Shown: piece by piece, positions 24,099 to 33,122 of the stretch
Layout of the letters: each line of letters opens with the position of its first letter
Position numbering within the stretch: position 1 is the first letter of the stretch
Origin: Bacteroidota bacterium
GTDB taxonomy: Bacteria; Bacteroidota; Bacteroidia; Chitinophagales; Chitinophagaceae
Length of the DNA stretch: 64,000 bases
Assembly: GCA_020161535.1 (NCBI GenBank)
Contig: JAIUNW010000011.1
Coordinates: forward strand, 62,001-126,000
Direction of reading: 5' to 3'
Translations under genes and position numbers: made by a program
Notes under the pieces: model-generated
Told to the model about the DNA's origin: nothing
The model's database searches: none
What the model saw: the letters and a program-made list of their open reading frames with translations, nothing else

Positions 24099-24722
24099 TC
24101 AATCGAACATGGTGCCAAACACGCGATCCCAGACGGTGGTACTCACACCATACCCTTTTCCTTCGTCTTTATAATGATGCAGGTGGTGGTTGCGCCACAA
24201 AGGTTTCATCCATTTAAAAGGTGGTTTCCAGGTATGGATGGCGTAGTGCATGGAAGCATAAGATAAATAGCCAATCATGAAGCCGGCAAAGAAAGGGAAG
24301 GCAGTTGGCGTAATCGAAAAAATCCAGGTTACGCCATACATGATACCTAAAATAATAGAAGAAATAACTAGACTCGGCACAGGCGGCATAAACAATCTCT
24401 CCCGGTCGCGCGGATATTCATGGTGGTTTCCGTGCATCAAATAAATAAAACGACGAACGCGGGGTGTGTCTGATTCAAAATGAAAAGCAAACCGGTGCAT
24501 CAGGTATTCAAAAAAAGACCAGAATATAAAACCACCCGCAAAAATCAGCGCAGCTTTCCAGCCGACAAGCCCGAGATGCGCGATGGAATGATAAATCAAA
24601 AATGACAGGTAAGGAATATAGATGCCCCAAATCACCAATGGATTTGATTTGGTAAAAAATTCCAGCACAGGATTTTCAAACAGCCGCGCCTGCCCCTTGT
24701 TGTGTATTTTTTCAAACTTCAT
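24099..24722 (-). CDS. Fatty acid hydroxylase superfamily membrane protein
   Basis: 207 residues with four helices. Histidine clusters expected for a di-iron centre are visible: FEYLMHRFAFHF, LMHGNHHEYPRD, HYAIH and NHHLHHYKDEGKGYGVS. The family includes sterol desaturases and 2-hydroxylases of sphingolipid or ceramide acyl chains; Chitinophagaceae make sphingolipids, so that is a fair guess. A TAATTTTG box lies 23 nt upstream of the start. Convergent with the PmoA gene with no gap. Confidence 0.88.
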   Translation of the reverse strand: MKFEKIHNKGQARLFENPVLEFFTKSNPLVIWGIYIPYLSFLIYHSIAHLGLVGWKAALIFAGGFIFWSFFEYLMHRFAFHFESDTPRVRRFIYLMHGNHHEYPRDRERLFMPPVPSLVISSIILGIMYGVTWIFSITPTAFPFFAGFMIGYLSYASMHYAIHTWKPPFKWMKPLWRNHHLHHYKDEGKGYGVSTTVWDRVFGTMFD

Positions 24723-24744
24723 GAATCTGCGTGCTTCGTAATTA

Positions 24745-24752
24745 CAAAATTA
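24745..24752 (-). promoter_or_regulatory. TAnnTTTG -7 box of the fatty acid hydroxylase gene
   Basis: TAATTTTG on the minus strand, 22 nt from the ATG at 24722; perfect -7 consensus match. Confidence 0.5.
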
Positions 24753-24803
24753 GCTTAAAAATGACATTGTGTGCCTGGCTCTTTTTGTTGCTGCCAAACC
24801 TAT

Positions 24804-25730
24804 TTAGTCATGTAGCATTAATTCGGCCAACTTTTCCTGCACACCCTGCATTCCCTTGTATTGCAAGGCCTCTTCGCTCATACTTTGAACGGCTGTCCAC
24901 AGAGCTGTTTTTTCAACATTCGACAATTCATCTACCGGATAGAAATAGGTTCTAATGGTGAAAAGAAAAGCATTAATGGCAGAAAAACCGATCAGGTTCT
25001 GTTTCTCCGTGCGTACATACAGCCGCTTGCTGGCAGCGGCTGATCGTCCGCGCCAGCTATCCGGATCCTGACCCGGTGGCGGAACAGGGTGGTGGTTTAA
25101 GCGATTGTCGGTCGATATGCCCCAGGCAAATCGGGTAAACGGGCCTTTGTTAAAAGCGCTTTCAAGCATCTTCCGATAGTGCGGCATTGTTTTTTCCATG
25201 CCCGGCACCGGCCGGTGGATATGATCGAAAGGCTGGCCAATTTTCTCGCCTGGCGACCAGTGATTGGGTGCGCAGAGGTGAATCGCTGCGAGCCAGTCGC
25301 TGTTTTCAGCCAATTGTACCACAGCCAGGTCTTCCTGCAATTGGCTACTCAATGCATCAAACAAAGTGCTGTATTGACTACCGATGATCTCCATGCTGCT
25401 GGTATGCCAGATAATGATTTCGCCGGTGTGGATATTCAGCAACACTGTTCGATCGCCCGCAAAAGACAATTCGAACTTGTCGGGGTGATCCGTTATAATT
25501 TGATTTAATATGTATTCATTGACCGTTTCACAGGTATTGGCGTCGAAATCGGCTTCCTGGTAATATTTGTGCATGTCTTCCCGGCGGCAATCCATTTTGT
25601 TGGCCAGGTATTGGTCATAAGTGTCGTCGATCTGGAAAACCTGCCGGTCGAATTCATTTTCCTGTCGCACTACAGGAATCAATCCCGGCGCCACCGAATA
25701 CAATCCGTGTAGAAAGGGCAGATACTTCAT
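24804..25730 (-). CDS. DUF3445 haem-dependent oxidative N-demethylase-like protein
   Basis: 308 residues. The segment HLCAPNHWSPGEKIGQPFDHIHRPVPG (shown in part: CAPNHWSPGEKIGQ) is the signature of the DUF3445 family, haem proteins (HODM) that can demethylate secondary and tertiary amines. Conserved NHHPVPP and RLYVRTEKQ follow. Cytoplasmic, no signal. It is a lone gene; no partner reductase is seen next to it. The 169 bp to the following divergent gene hold no feature. Confidence 0.82.
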   Translation of the reverse strand: MKYLPFLHGLYSVAPGLIPVVRQENEFDRQVFQIDDTYDQYLANKMDCRREDMHKYYQEADFDANTCETVNEYILNQIITDHPDKFELSFAGDRTVLLNIHTGEIIIWHTSSMEIIGSQYSTLFDALSSQLQEDLAVVQLAENSDWLAAIHLCAPNHWSPGEKIGQPFDHIHRPVPGMEKTMPHYRKMLESAFNKGPFTRFAWGISTDNRLNHHPVPPPGQDPDSWRGRSAAASKRLYVRTEKQNLIGFSAINAFLFTIRTYFYPVDELSNVEKTALWTAVQSMSEEALQYKGMQGVQEKLAELMLHD

Positions 25731-25899
25731 TGGTAAAATGCAAATGCTGTTTCTGAAGTTAGTAAAAAATGTCTTTTTTAAGTGTTTTTACGCAAGAGCC
25801 TTAGTAGTAACACAATAATTCGCGGTAAATGGAGTTTTTGCATTTGTTAACCCCCATCGGCAGTTAAGCAGTGGACTTGGATACCTAAACTAGAGAAAA

Positions 25900-28800
25900 A
25901 TGATCAGCAGAATAGTTTGTTTCATTGCACTAGTGCTGTGCATTACAATACCCTTTTGGGGATTTTCGCAAACGCTCCAGCCAAACTACGGCGCGCCTTC
26001 AACGCCCATTTCAGTCTGTAATGACAATGCGCAATTCAAAATAAAAATTATCGGTAGTGCCAGTGCTTGTGCATCTGCCACGCTAGACATTCTTCTGCCA
26101 TCGGGTTACCGATACCTTAGTGGATCTGCATCCGTAACAGCCGGTTCGGGTACTGTTTCGCAGGTGTCAGTAAGTGGTAACGCAGCTAAATTGACCGTGC
26201 AGAGTATTCCAGCTTCGCCTGATTCTACTGTTATCACTTATATCGCCAATGCTGATTGCAGCACCATCGGCACTGCCACCAGCACCAGTAGCAACGCCAG
26301 GTATACTTTAACCTCCAACTGCCTGGGTTCTTATGTGGTTACCAGTAATACATTTAATACACAGAGTGCCGCTTTAAGCTTTACCAATATCACCAACAGC
26401 AACTATGCAGGTGTTGTGGGCAGTAATTATTCTCGTGCCATTACCATCACGAACAATGGACTGGGAACCGTTTCTTCCATCACCCTTCGCGATACCAGTG
26501 GAAATGGTTTACTGATCAGTTCATTCGCTGTAAACAACGGATGGACGGTATCTCGTACCAAAACAGTCAGTGGCACCGATACGGTGCATACCTATACATT
26601 GCAAGGCCTTTCGCTGCAGCAAGGACAACAGATTGTGCTTACGGAAGACATAACCATTGTTACCAAATGCAACCTGCAGTCGAAATTATTTGCATCATTT
26701 GGATGTTTTAGTACTGCCTGTACCAACAACAATGTGAGTGCTACCGCCACCGCGGGTGCAACGGTGAATAGTTCATTGTCGCCCGCATTAACCGTAACGC
26801 CTGCAACAACGGCCCTTGTTTGCAGGGGCACCGATTACCAGCAGCTGATTGCTTTTGCCAATACCGGCACGGCACCCTTGTACAACCTGAAAGTAAACCT
26901 GTTTTCAAGTACCTGGAGCGCTGTTCCTGCAACACAGTATTTCAACGCAGGACGCAGTTATACGGCCGGCGGACAATCGGCTTATTCCAACCTTGAATAC
27001 CGCATTGGTACCACAGGGGCCTGGACCGCCTTGGTGCCAACCTCAACAGCTTCGTTTACCAGTCCCGGGCCGGCCATCGTTGGCCTACCGAGTAGTGTTG
27101 TATTCACTGTACCGGTTATCAACAACGGCCAGGTTTTCTTTTTGCGGTACAACGAGCGAAACAGTCCGCTGCCCGGCGTCAATGCGGGCAATACCATGGA
27201 AGTAAGCGGTGGTGAAATCCGCTATTCATATGAGAGCGATTGCGGTGGATCCACCCCCGAGGTTGCAGCCTTCGTCCGAAACTATGTGCAGGTTCGAATC
27301 AATACCCAAACCGACCTGCCCGGTAATATGGAAACAGGGCAGGAGTACAATTTCTCTTATACATTCACTGAATCGAATACGGGTATCTATACCTATACCG
27401 GTCCAACAGGATCTTATATCCGATACCAACTGGCCCTGCCACCCAAGATTCAATTCAACGGCACACTCAGTGATATTTCGTTGACAAAAGGCGGCACGGC
27501 TTATGGTTCGCCGACCAACTATTCCTATAATGCCGGTACCAATATTATATATCTTACTTATCCCGTCAGCAGCACGTTTAATATAAACGGCATGGTGGGC
27601 GCCACGCTTAAGTTTGGCCGGATGGCATTGAATTGTGCCAGCGCAAGCAACGCCAATACGGTTCAATTGTCAACTTACCTGAAGGCACAAAGCAGTTGTG
27701 CCAATGAAGAATTGTTTTCGGTGGTAAGTACCAATATCGGACTGGTATGTCCCACGCCCTGCAGTACGGCCGGTGGTATGAGTTTCAATAGTTATAAACT
27801 CCAGCGAACGACTTATGGTTTGCCAGACAACGACAACAATGGTGTCGCCGATGTTTCAGGTTCGCTCGATATGAACCTGGTGAATAAGAACTACGCAATG
27901 GTTGGTGATACCATTCAACTCAGCTTTGGCGGTAAAATAGCCGAAGATGTAGCAACGCCAATTGGCGGCTTCCGGTATGGTTATATCGAAAACAGCTTTT
28001 CTGCCTATGCAGCCAATATCGCCAACCTGTATGGCACCATAAGTGTGTACAACAGTGTCGGTACCCTGATTTACAATTGCAATAACCTGCCTTTAACCAC
28101 CAGCGGAACGATTCGAAAAATTGATTTCAGTATACCAACCCTGAATGCAATAGCTGCCTGCGGTGGCTATCCCAATACGAAGTTTAACAACGGCGATTCA
28201 GTTGTCATCAATGCCTATTATAAAATCAATTCGAATCCGGGCTCGGTGTTAGCGCCGGTGAACATCAGCAACGCCTTTTATGTAAGCAATATGGCGAACC
28301 CATTGGCGGCAAACCGCTATAGTTGTGGTGGCACTTACAATGGCAACCTCTTTGTTGTTGGTTGGGGCGGTGGCAGCGGTTCGGGCAACCTTACCTATTC
28401 AATTATGAGTAAGGACTCCGCCAAGACCCAGGCAATGAATGTTGGCTTACTCGGACCATGTTGCACCACCGCGGGCGCCAAGCCTTTCTCATTTGAATAT
28501 CGCTCGGTTACTATTTACGATTCGATGGCCTATGACCTTCCGGTTGGATATGATTTTTCATCTGCAACGATCGCATATACCTATACAACCGGCCAATCGA
28601 AATCAGCGACCAAAACGGTGTTAATTTATCCCAGTGGAAGCGTTGGAAATACATTGATATTTAACATCAGGGCTTTGTTCGAAAATGGAACACTGCCTTA
28701 CGGTGACCAGGGCAGCAGTTTAACCGCCACCGTCAATATCAAACCGAATTGCCTGGCACCTGCCAAAGCGGTTCCTAGATTTTTGATCAGACAGGTAGCT

Positions 28801-31800
28801 AGTCCGGGGTCAACTTTCGGATCGTTGTCTTATAGCTCGGTTTTTTATGACACCGTGTATTTAACATCGCCTGTATTGAAATTGACAGCAGCCAATAATG
28901 CCAGCACCGCGAGTAACACAACGGCGCAATGGGAGGTAGAACTGTCCAACGCCAGCGCTGCCCAGGCAACTTCGGTATGGATGGCAAAAGATACCGGTGT
29001 TTCCGGATTAACGATTACCAGCATTCAACGTCTTTCGGGTCCCAATGGTACCGTTCAGGCAACCCTTACACCCACGGGTACGGGGATTTATCAGTTGGGC
29101 GATTTTTCGCAAACCAGCGTTTACTATCGTGTCAGTGCTACCTTAACCAGTTGTGCAAACGACAGCATGAAACTGGCCTATGGCTACAACTGTGATCGTA
29201 CCGGGTATCCAAGCGATGTTAGCAGTGCGCCTTACAGAAAGAATATTAGTCTCAGTGTTATTCCACAACAAGCATCCTTGCAGTTGGGCATTTTGAGTGA
29301 GCCAAATCCGGCGACGCCCCCCAATCTTTGTGATACCCTGTGGTATGCCTTGGAGGTATTGAATGCAGGTCCTGGCGACGCCAGTAGTTTATCGGTGCTC
29401 ACCTATATGCCTTCAGGTGGCGGAATGAATTTTGTGCCGGGCACTTATACCATGAAGTATCCTGTGTCGGGTGCTTCGATAGCAGTGGCTGACGCGCAAG
29501 TGTCAACCAGTGGATCGACAATCACCTTTACGATACCTGCTTCTACCTTGCCCAATCTCGTTGCCAACGACCGGGTACAAATCAGGTTTGGATTGCAAAC
29601 CAGTTGTGGTTTCTCCAGTGGTCAAAGTGTTCGTTTTTCGCCGCGAGGTAAATCGCCCTGCGGATCAACCGCTACCGGTATCGTACAACAATCGGAAAAA
29701 CTGAATATGGCTGGTGTGCCTGCAACCACAAATTTGTATGCTTTGTATTCGCGTGCTGATTCGGCGGCGCAGGCCTGTGATACGACGCACGGCATCCAGG
29801 CGAACTATCGTTTTAAAATCGTGAACCAGGGACCGTTGGCTACGTCGGCGGCAGATTTATACAGCATCGAATTGCCCACACCCTGGCGTTTAGATACCAC
29901 ATCGGTTGCCTTCATCAGAAATGTTGCCGGCGCGCAGTATTATGAAATGGTCAACGGCATCTATTACTTCCGCACCGGCGTTGGCCTGGCGGTAGGCGAC
30001 TCTGTGGTGATGACGGCCATACTCCGGGCCGATGCGCCACAGTCGGCCAGTATCCCTGTTGGCCCAACGGCTGCCATTACAGAGAATGCCGTGGTTCGAT
30101 ACAATGGTTACTGTTCTACTACCGGCACCTATTGTCCGGGAAGTCAGGTAATTGTTGGAAGCAACCAAACCACTACAATTCCTGTTGGCAATCCCAAATA
30201 CAGCATCCAGGGTCTCTCCCTGCAACAGACCACCTCAAAAGATACCAGCATCAGTGGCACCATCACTTTGAGAAGAACTAATGCGCTCTATACACCACAT
30301 GCGGTCAATGTGAATTTGTACAAAGACATCAACACGAATGGCGTTATTGACGCAGGTGATCTATACCTGGGTGTTCAAACGATTCCCGTAGCTGATAGCA
30401 TTCAACAAACACTTCGTTTTAATATCAATTCTGCGTATACGGGCGCGCTTTGTCCGCAAATCATTGCCCGTGCCGATATCGCCTGCAATGCCGCCACCTA
30501 TGTTTTCAATTGCAGTTCAGCAACCATTTATCATTCGGTGATGAGCTCGCCAACATCGGTTTCTCATTGCGAAAACTTTTACTTCAAAGTATCAGGTGTT
30601 GAAGATTTTGGAAAATGGGTGGTGGACAGTGGCGAAGCACATATCACTACGCCCAATATTCACCTGACATCTGCTACGGTCGATCAGGGTAAGGCAGCCC
30701 GATTGATTTGGATTGCGTATGCACCGTCAACGGCAGGTTCTACCATCGTAATTGCAGATACCGTTCGCTTGTTCAACGATGCACAACCTTATCTGGAGAA
30801 ACCCATACCCGATCAAACAGTATGTGTGGGCTCGCCAGTAACATTCAGCGCTGATGTACATCTCGACTTTGCGGTACCGCGGTATGAATGGTATAAAAAT
30901 GGGGTCTTGATTCCAGGTGCGAATACCGAAGACTATTTGGTGAGCTCGGCGGTAAGCCTGGCTGATTCCGGTCTCTACACCATCAAAATGCTGGGCAACC
31001 GTGGCTGTGATAGTACCAGCGATGTTAGACTGACCGTATTGCGCTTCCCGACAGCGTCTATTCAATACAATAAAGGTTATTGTAAAACAGGAACGGCTAC
31101 ACCAACGGTGAGTGGTCAAAGCGGCGGGCAATTCTCCGCGCCCCAAGGGCTGACCATCAACGCCAGCACGGGGGTCATCGACCTGACTGCTTCTACAGCC
31201 GGTACCTACGTGGTTACTTATCGTTTCAGCAATGGATACTGTGATAGTACTACCACAGATACGGTCATCGTTTATGCAGCACCCAAAGTGTCCATTACCG
31301 ATCCGGCAAGTATCTGTAATGGCGCCAGTGTTGATCTTACAGCCGCTGCCATTACCAACGGCAGCGATACAGGATTGACCTTCCAATATTTTTCAGATGC
31401 AGCAGGAACGCAAATATTGACAAATCCCAGCGCGGTCGCTAATGCAGGCACTTATTATGTGCAGGGTACAATTACCAGTACAGGTTGTGTGTCGGCACTG
31501 GTTCCGGTGCATGTAACTGTTGTTGCTTTCACCCTGCAGTTGGATGCCAGCAGGAGCCCCGCCTTGGCTGGTGAACCGGTTAGCTTCACCACTTCCGGCA
31601 ATTTTGACTATGAGGTGCTTTCCTGGAGCCCAGCCGGGGATTTTACTGAACAAACAGCAAAATCGCAAACAGTTTCACTGGCTGGCGACCATCGATTGAT
31701 AACCGTTTGGGCGCAAACCACCACCGGTTGCCTCGATAGTGCCGTGTTGGAAATAAAAATTGACCCAAATACAAAAGATTTTTTCATTCCTAACGTATTT

Positions 31801-32046
31801 ACTCCGAACAACGACGGCAAAAATGATTTGTTCCGGGTGTATGGGTCTTCTATCAAACAATTGGAGTTGCGCGTGTACAACCAGTGGGGTAACCTACAGT
31901 TCGAAACCCGCGATTACCAGGTGGGATGGGATGGCCGGTACCACGGACAGCCGCAACCGGCAGGCGCCTATGTATACACGGTGCGAGCCTGGTTGTACAG
32001 CGGACAAGTCATTACCCGGCGCGGAACCGTAACATTAATCCGATAA
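25900..32046 (+). CDS. Giant secreted protein with T9SS B-type sorting domain
   Basis: 2048 residues with a signal peptide (ISRIVCFIALVLCITIPFWGFSQ). The long middle consists of beta-rich repeats of about 120-200 residues, many resembling DUF11/COG1361-type surface modules (VVTSNTF, TLTSNC, NNGLGTVSSITLRDTSG), with scattered Cys pairs. An Ig-like module occurs near 1640-1720 (VCVGSPVTFSADVHLDFAVPRYEWYKNGV). The last ~85 residues are the gliding-motility-associated type B CTD: FIPNVFTPNNDGKNDLFRVYG, YNQWGNLQFET and QPAGAYVYTVRA. It should cross the outer membrane through the type IX system and remain at the cell surface. PorP/SprF and OmpA genes follow at once, the usual operon for this class. 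Confidence 0.93.
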   Translation: MISRIVCFIALVLCITIPFWGFSQTLQPNYGAPSTPISVCNDNAQFKIKIIGSASACASATLDILLPSGYRYLSGSASVTAGSGTVSQVSVSGNAAKLTVQSIPASPDSTVITYIANADCSTIGTATSTSSNARYTLTSNCLGSYVVTSNTFNTQSAALSFTNITNSNYAGVVGSNYSRAITITNNGLGTVSSITLRDTSGNGLLISSFAVNNGWTVSRTKTVSGTDTVHTYTLQGLSLQQGQQIVLTEDITIVTKCNLQSKLFASFGCFSTACTNNNVSATATAGATVNSSLSPALTVTPATTALVCRGTDYQQLIAFANTGTAPLYNLKVNLFSSTWSAVPATQYFNAGRSYTAGGQSAYSNLEYRIGTTGAWTALVPTSTASFTSPGPAIVGLPSSVVFTVPVINNGQVFFLRYNERNSPLPGVNAGNTMEVSGGEIRYSYESDCGGSTPEVAAFVRNYVQVRINTQTDLPGNMETGQEYNFSYTFTESNTGIYTYTGPTGSYIRYQLALPPKIQFNGTLSDISLTKGGTAYGSPTNYSYNAGTNIIYLTYPVSSTFNINGMVGATLKFGRMALNCASASNANTVQLSTYLKAQSSCANEELFSVVSTNIGLVCPTPCSTAGGMSFNSYKLQRTTYGLPDNDNNGVADVSGSLDMNLVNKNYAMVGDTIQLSFGGKIAEDVATPIGGFRYGYIENSFSAYAANIANLYGTISVYNSVGTLIYNCNNLPLTTSGTIRKIDFSIPTLNAIAACGGYPNTKFNNGDSVVINAYYKINSNPGSVLAPVNISNAFYVSNMANPLAANRYSCGGTYNGNLFVVGWGGGSGSGNLTYSIMSKDSAKTQAMNVGLLGPCCTTAGAKPFSFEYRSVTIYDSMAYDLPVGYDFSSATIAYTYTTGQSKSATKTVLIYPSGSVGNTLIFNIRALFENGTLPYGDQGSSLTATVNIKPNCLAPAKAVPRFLIRQVASPGSTFGSLSYSSVFYDTVYLTSPVLKLTAANNASTASNTTAQWEVELSNASAAQATSVWMAKDTGVSGLTITSIQRLSGPNGTVQATLTPTGTGIYQLGDFSQTSVYYRVSATLTSCANDSMKLAYGYNCDRTGYPSDVSSAPYRKNISLSVIPQQASLQLGILSEPNPATPPNLCDTLWYALEVLNAGPGDASSLSVLTYMPSGGGMNFVPGTYTMKYPVSGASIAVADAQVSTSGSTITFTIPASTLPNLVANDRVQIRFGLQTSCGFSSGQSVRFSPRGKSPCGSTATGIVQQSEKLNMAGVPATTNLYALYSRADSAAQACDTTHGIQANYRFKIVNQGPLATSAADLYSIELPTPWRLDTTSVAFIRNVAGAQYYEMVNGIYYFRTGVGLAVGDSVVMTAILRADAPQSASIPVGPTAAITENAVVRYNGYCSTTGTYCPGSQVIVGSNQTTTIPVGNPKYSIQGLSLQQTTSKDTSISGTITLRRTNALYTPHAVNVNLYKDINTNGVIDAGDLYLGVQTIPVADSIQQTLRFNINSAYTGALCPQIIARADIACNAATYVFNCSSATIYHSVMSSPTSVSHCENFYFKVSGVEDFGKWVVDSGEAHITTPNIHLTSATVDQGKAARLIWIAYAPSTAGSTIVIADTVRLFNDAQPYLEKPIPDQTVCVGSPVTFSADVHLDFAVPRYEWYKNGVLIPGANTEDYLVSSAVSLADSGLYTIKMLGNRGCDSTSDVRLTVLRFPTASIQYNKGYCKTGTATPTVSGQSGGQFSAPQGLTINASTGVIDLTASTAGTYVVTYRFSNGYCDSTTTDTVIVYAAPKVSITDPASICNGASVDLTAAAITNGSDTGLTFQYFSDAAGTQILTNPSAVANAGTYYVQGTITSTGCVSALVPVHVTVVAFTLQLDASRSPALAGEPVSFTTSGNFDYEVLSWSPAGDFTEQTAKSQTVSLAGDHRLITVWAQTTTGCLDSAVLEIKIDPNTKDFFIPNVFTPNNDGKNDLFRVYGSSIKQLELRVYNQWGNLQFETRDYQVGWDGRYHGQPQPAGAYVYTVRAWLYSGQVITRRGTVTLIR

Positions 32047-32071
32047 CCAAATAGAACGTTAAACAACGCAG

Positions 32072-33076
32072 ATGAAGAACCATTTTTATACAGCAATTCT
32101 GGCTACAGGAATGCTATTGCTGACCGGCTTGGGCGCTATGGCCCAAACCGATCCCCATTTCTCCCAGACTTTTATTCAGCCGATGACCCTGAACCCGGCG
32201 CTGACGGGCGCTATTGACGGCGACTACCGGGTTAGTGCCATCTGGCGTTCCCAATACAGCAATCTTTTGCAAACCATGGGATTGTCGGGCGAGATGACGA
32301 CCAACAAAAATGTAAACCTCGGGGTGAACCTGCTGAACCAGTCCACCAACGACAAGGCCTATAGCTTTACCAATGCGTATCTCACCATGGCCTATACAGG
32401 GGTGCGCTTCGGCAAAGATGCCATGCATTACCTGACCATGGCGCTACAGGGTGGTATACTCAACCGTCGCTTTGATATCAGTCGAATGCAGTTTGGTGAT
32501 CAGTGGAAGTCGGGCATCGGTTACGATCCATCCACCGCCAGCAATGAAAGCTGGCGTACGCAAAATGCATCGGCCCTTGATATGGGAGCCGGTTTGTTGT
32601 ATTACGATGCATCACCCAACAAAAGGGTCAACCTCTATGCAGGTTTTTCTGCTTTTCACATCAACAAACCCAAGAGTCCTTATATCACATCAGACAATGG
32701 CGAAGTGGTACCGATTCGATACAATATTCATGGAGGTGCCCGCATTGTGGTGAATGAGCAGATCCAGGTAGTGCCAAACTTCTTTTACCAGCGGCAGAAA
32801 GATGCTTACGAAACCCTGGTAGGTATCTATGGCCAATTGAATGCCGGCTTAAAAACCGACCTGGTACTCGGTGCCAACTGGCGGGTAGACGAAGCCGTCG
32901 TACCCTTTGCCGGTGTGTACTACAATGGTTTCACTTTTGGTTTTAGTTATGATGTTCCGTTTACACCATCTACTTTGATGATGAGCCGGGGTAATAGCAT
33001 CGAAATGAGCCTCTCCATGGTATTGCAACGAAAAGGCAATTCTGAAACAAAAGCATTTTATTGTCCGCGGTTTTAA
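32072..33076 (+). CDS. PorP/SprF family type IX secretion membrane protein
   Basis: 334 residues with signal peptide and the family start AQTDPHFSQTFIQPMTLNPALTG. A beta-barrel-like series of alternating strands follows, ending in an aromatic strand. PorP/SprF proteins act with individual type B CTD adhesins, probably in their surface anchoring. The gene starts 26 bp after the giant adhesin gene and precedes the OmpA-like gene by 46 bp, so one operon codes cargo plus partner. Several SprF paralogues per genome are normal. Confidence 0.95.
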   Translation: MKNHFYTAILATGMLLLTGLGAMAQTDPHFSQTFIQPMTLNPALTGAIDGDYRVSAIWRSQYSNLLQTMGLSGEMTTNKNVNLGVNLLNQSTNDKAYSFTNAYLTMAYTGVRFGKDAMHYLTMALQGGILNRRFDISRMQFGDQWKSGIGYDPSTASNESWRTQNASALDMGAGLLYYDASPNKRVNLYAGFSAFHINKPKSPYITSDNGEVVPIRYNIHGGARIVVNEQIQVVPNFFYQRQKDAYETLVGIYGQLNAGLKTDLVLGANWRVDEAVVPFAGVYYNGFTFGFSYDVPFTPSTLMMSRGNSIEMSLSMVLQRKGNSETKAFYCPRF

Positions 33077-33122
33077 TACGCCCAAATACCTTGAAGACCA
33101 TTAAGAACAAGATATCACTACC

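Noticed and set aside
24731..24955. 74-codon plus-strand frame
   Set aside because: Overlaps the 3' end of the DUF3445 gene on the other strand and has no partner in neighbouring context.
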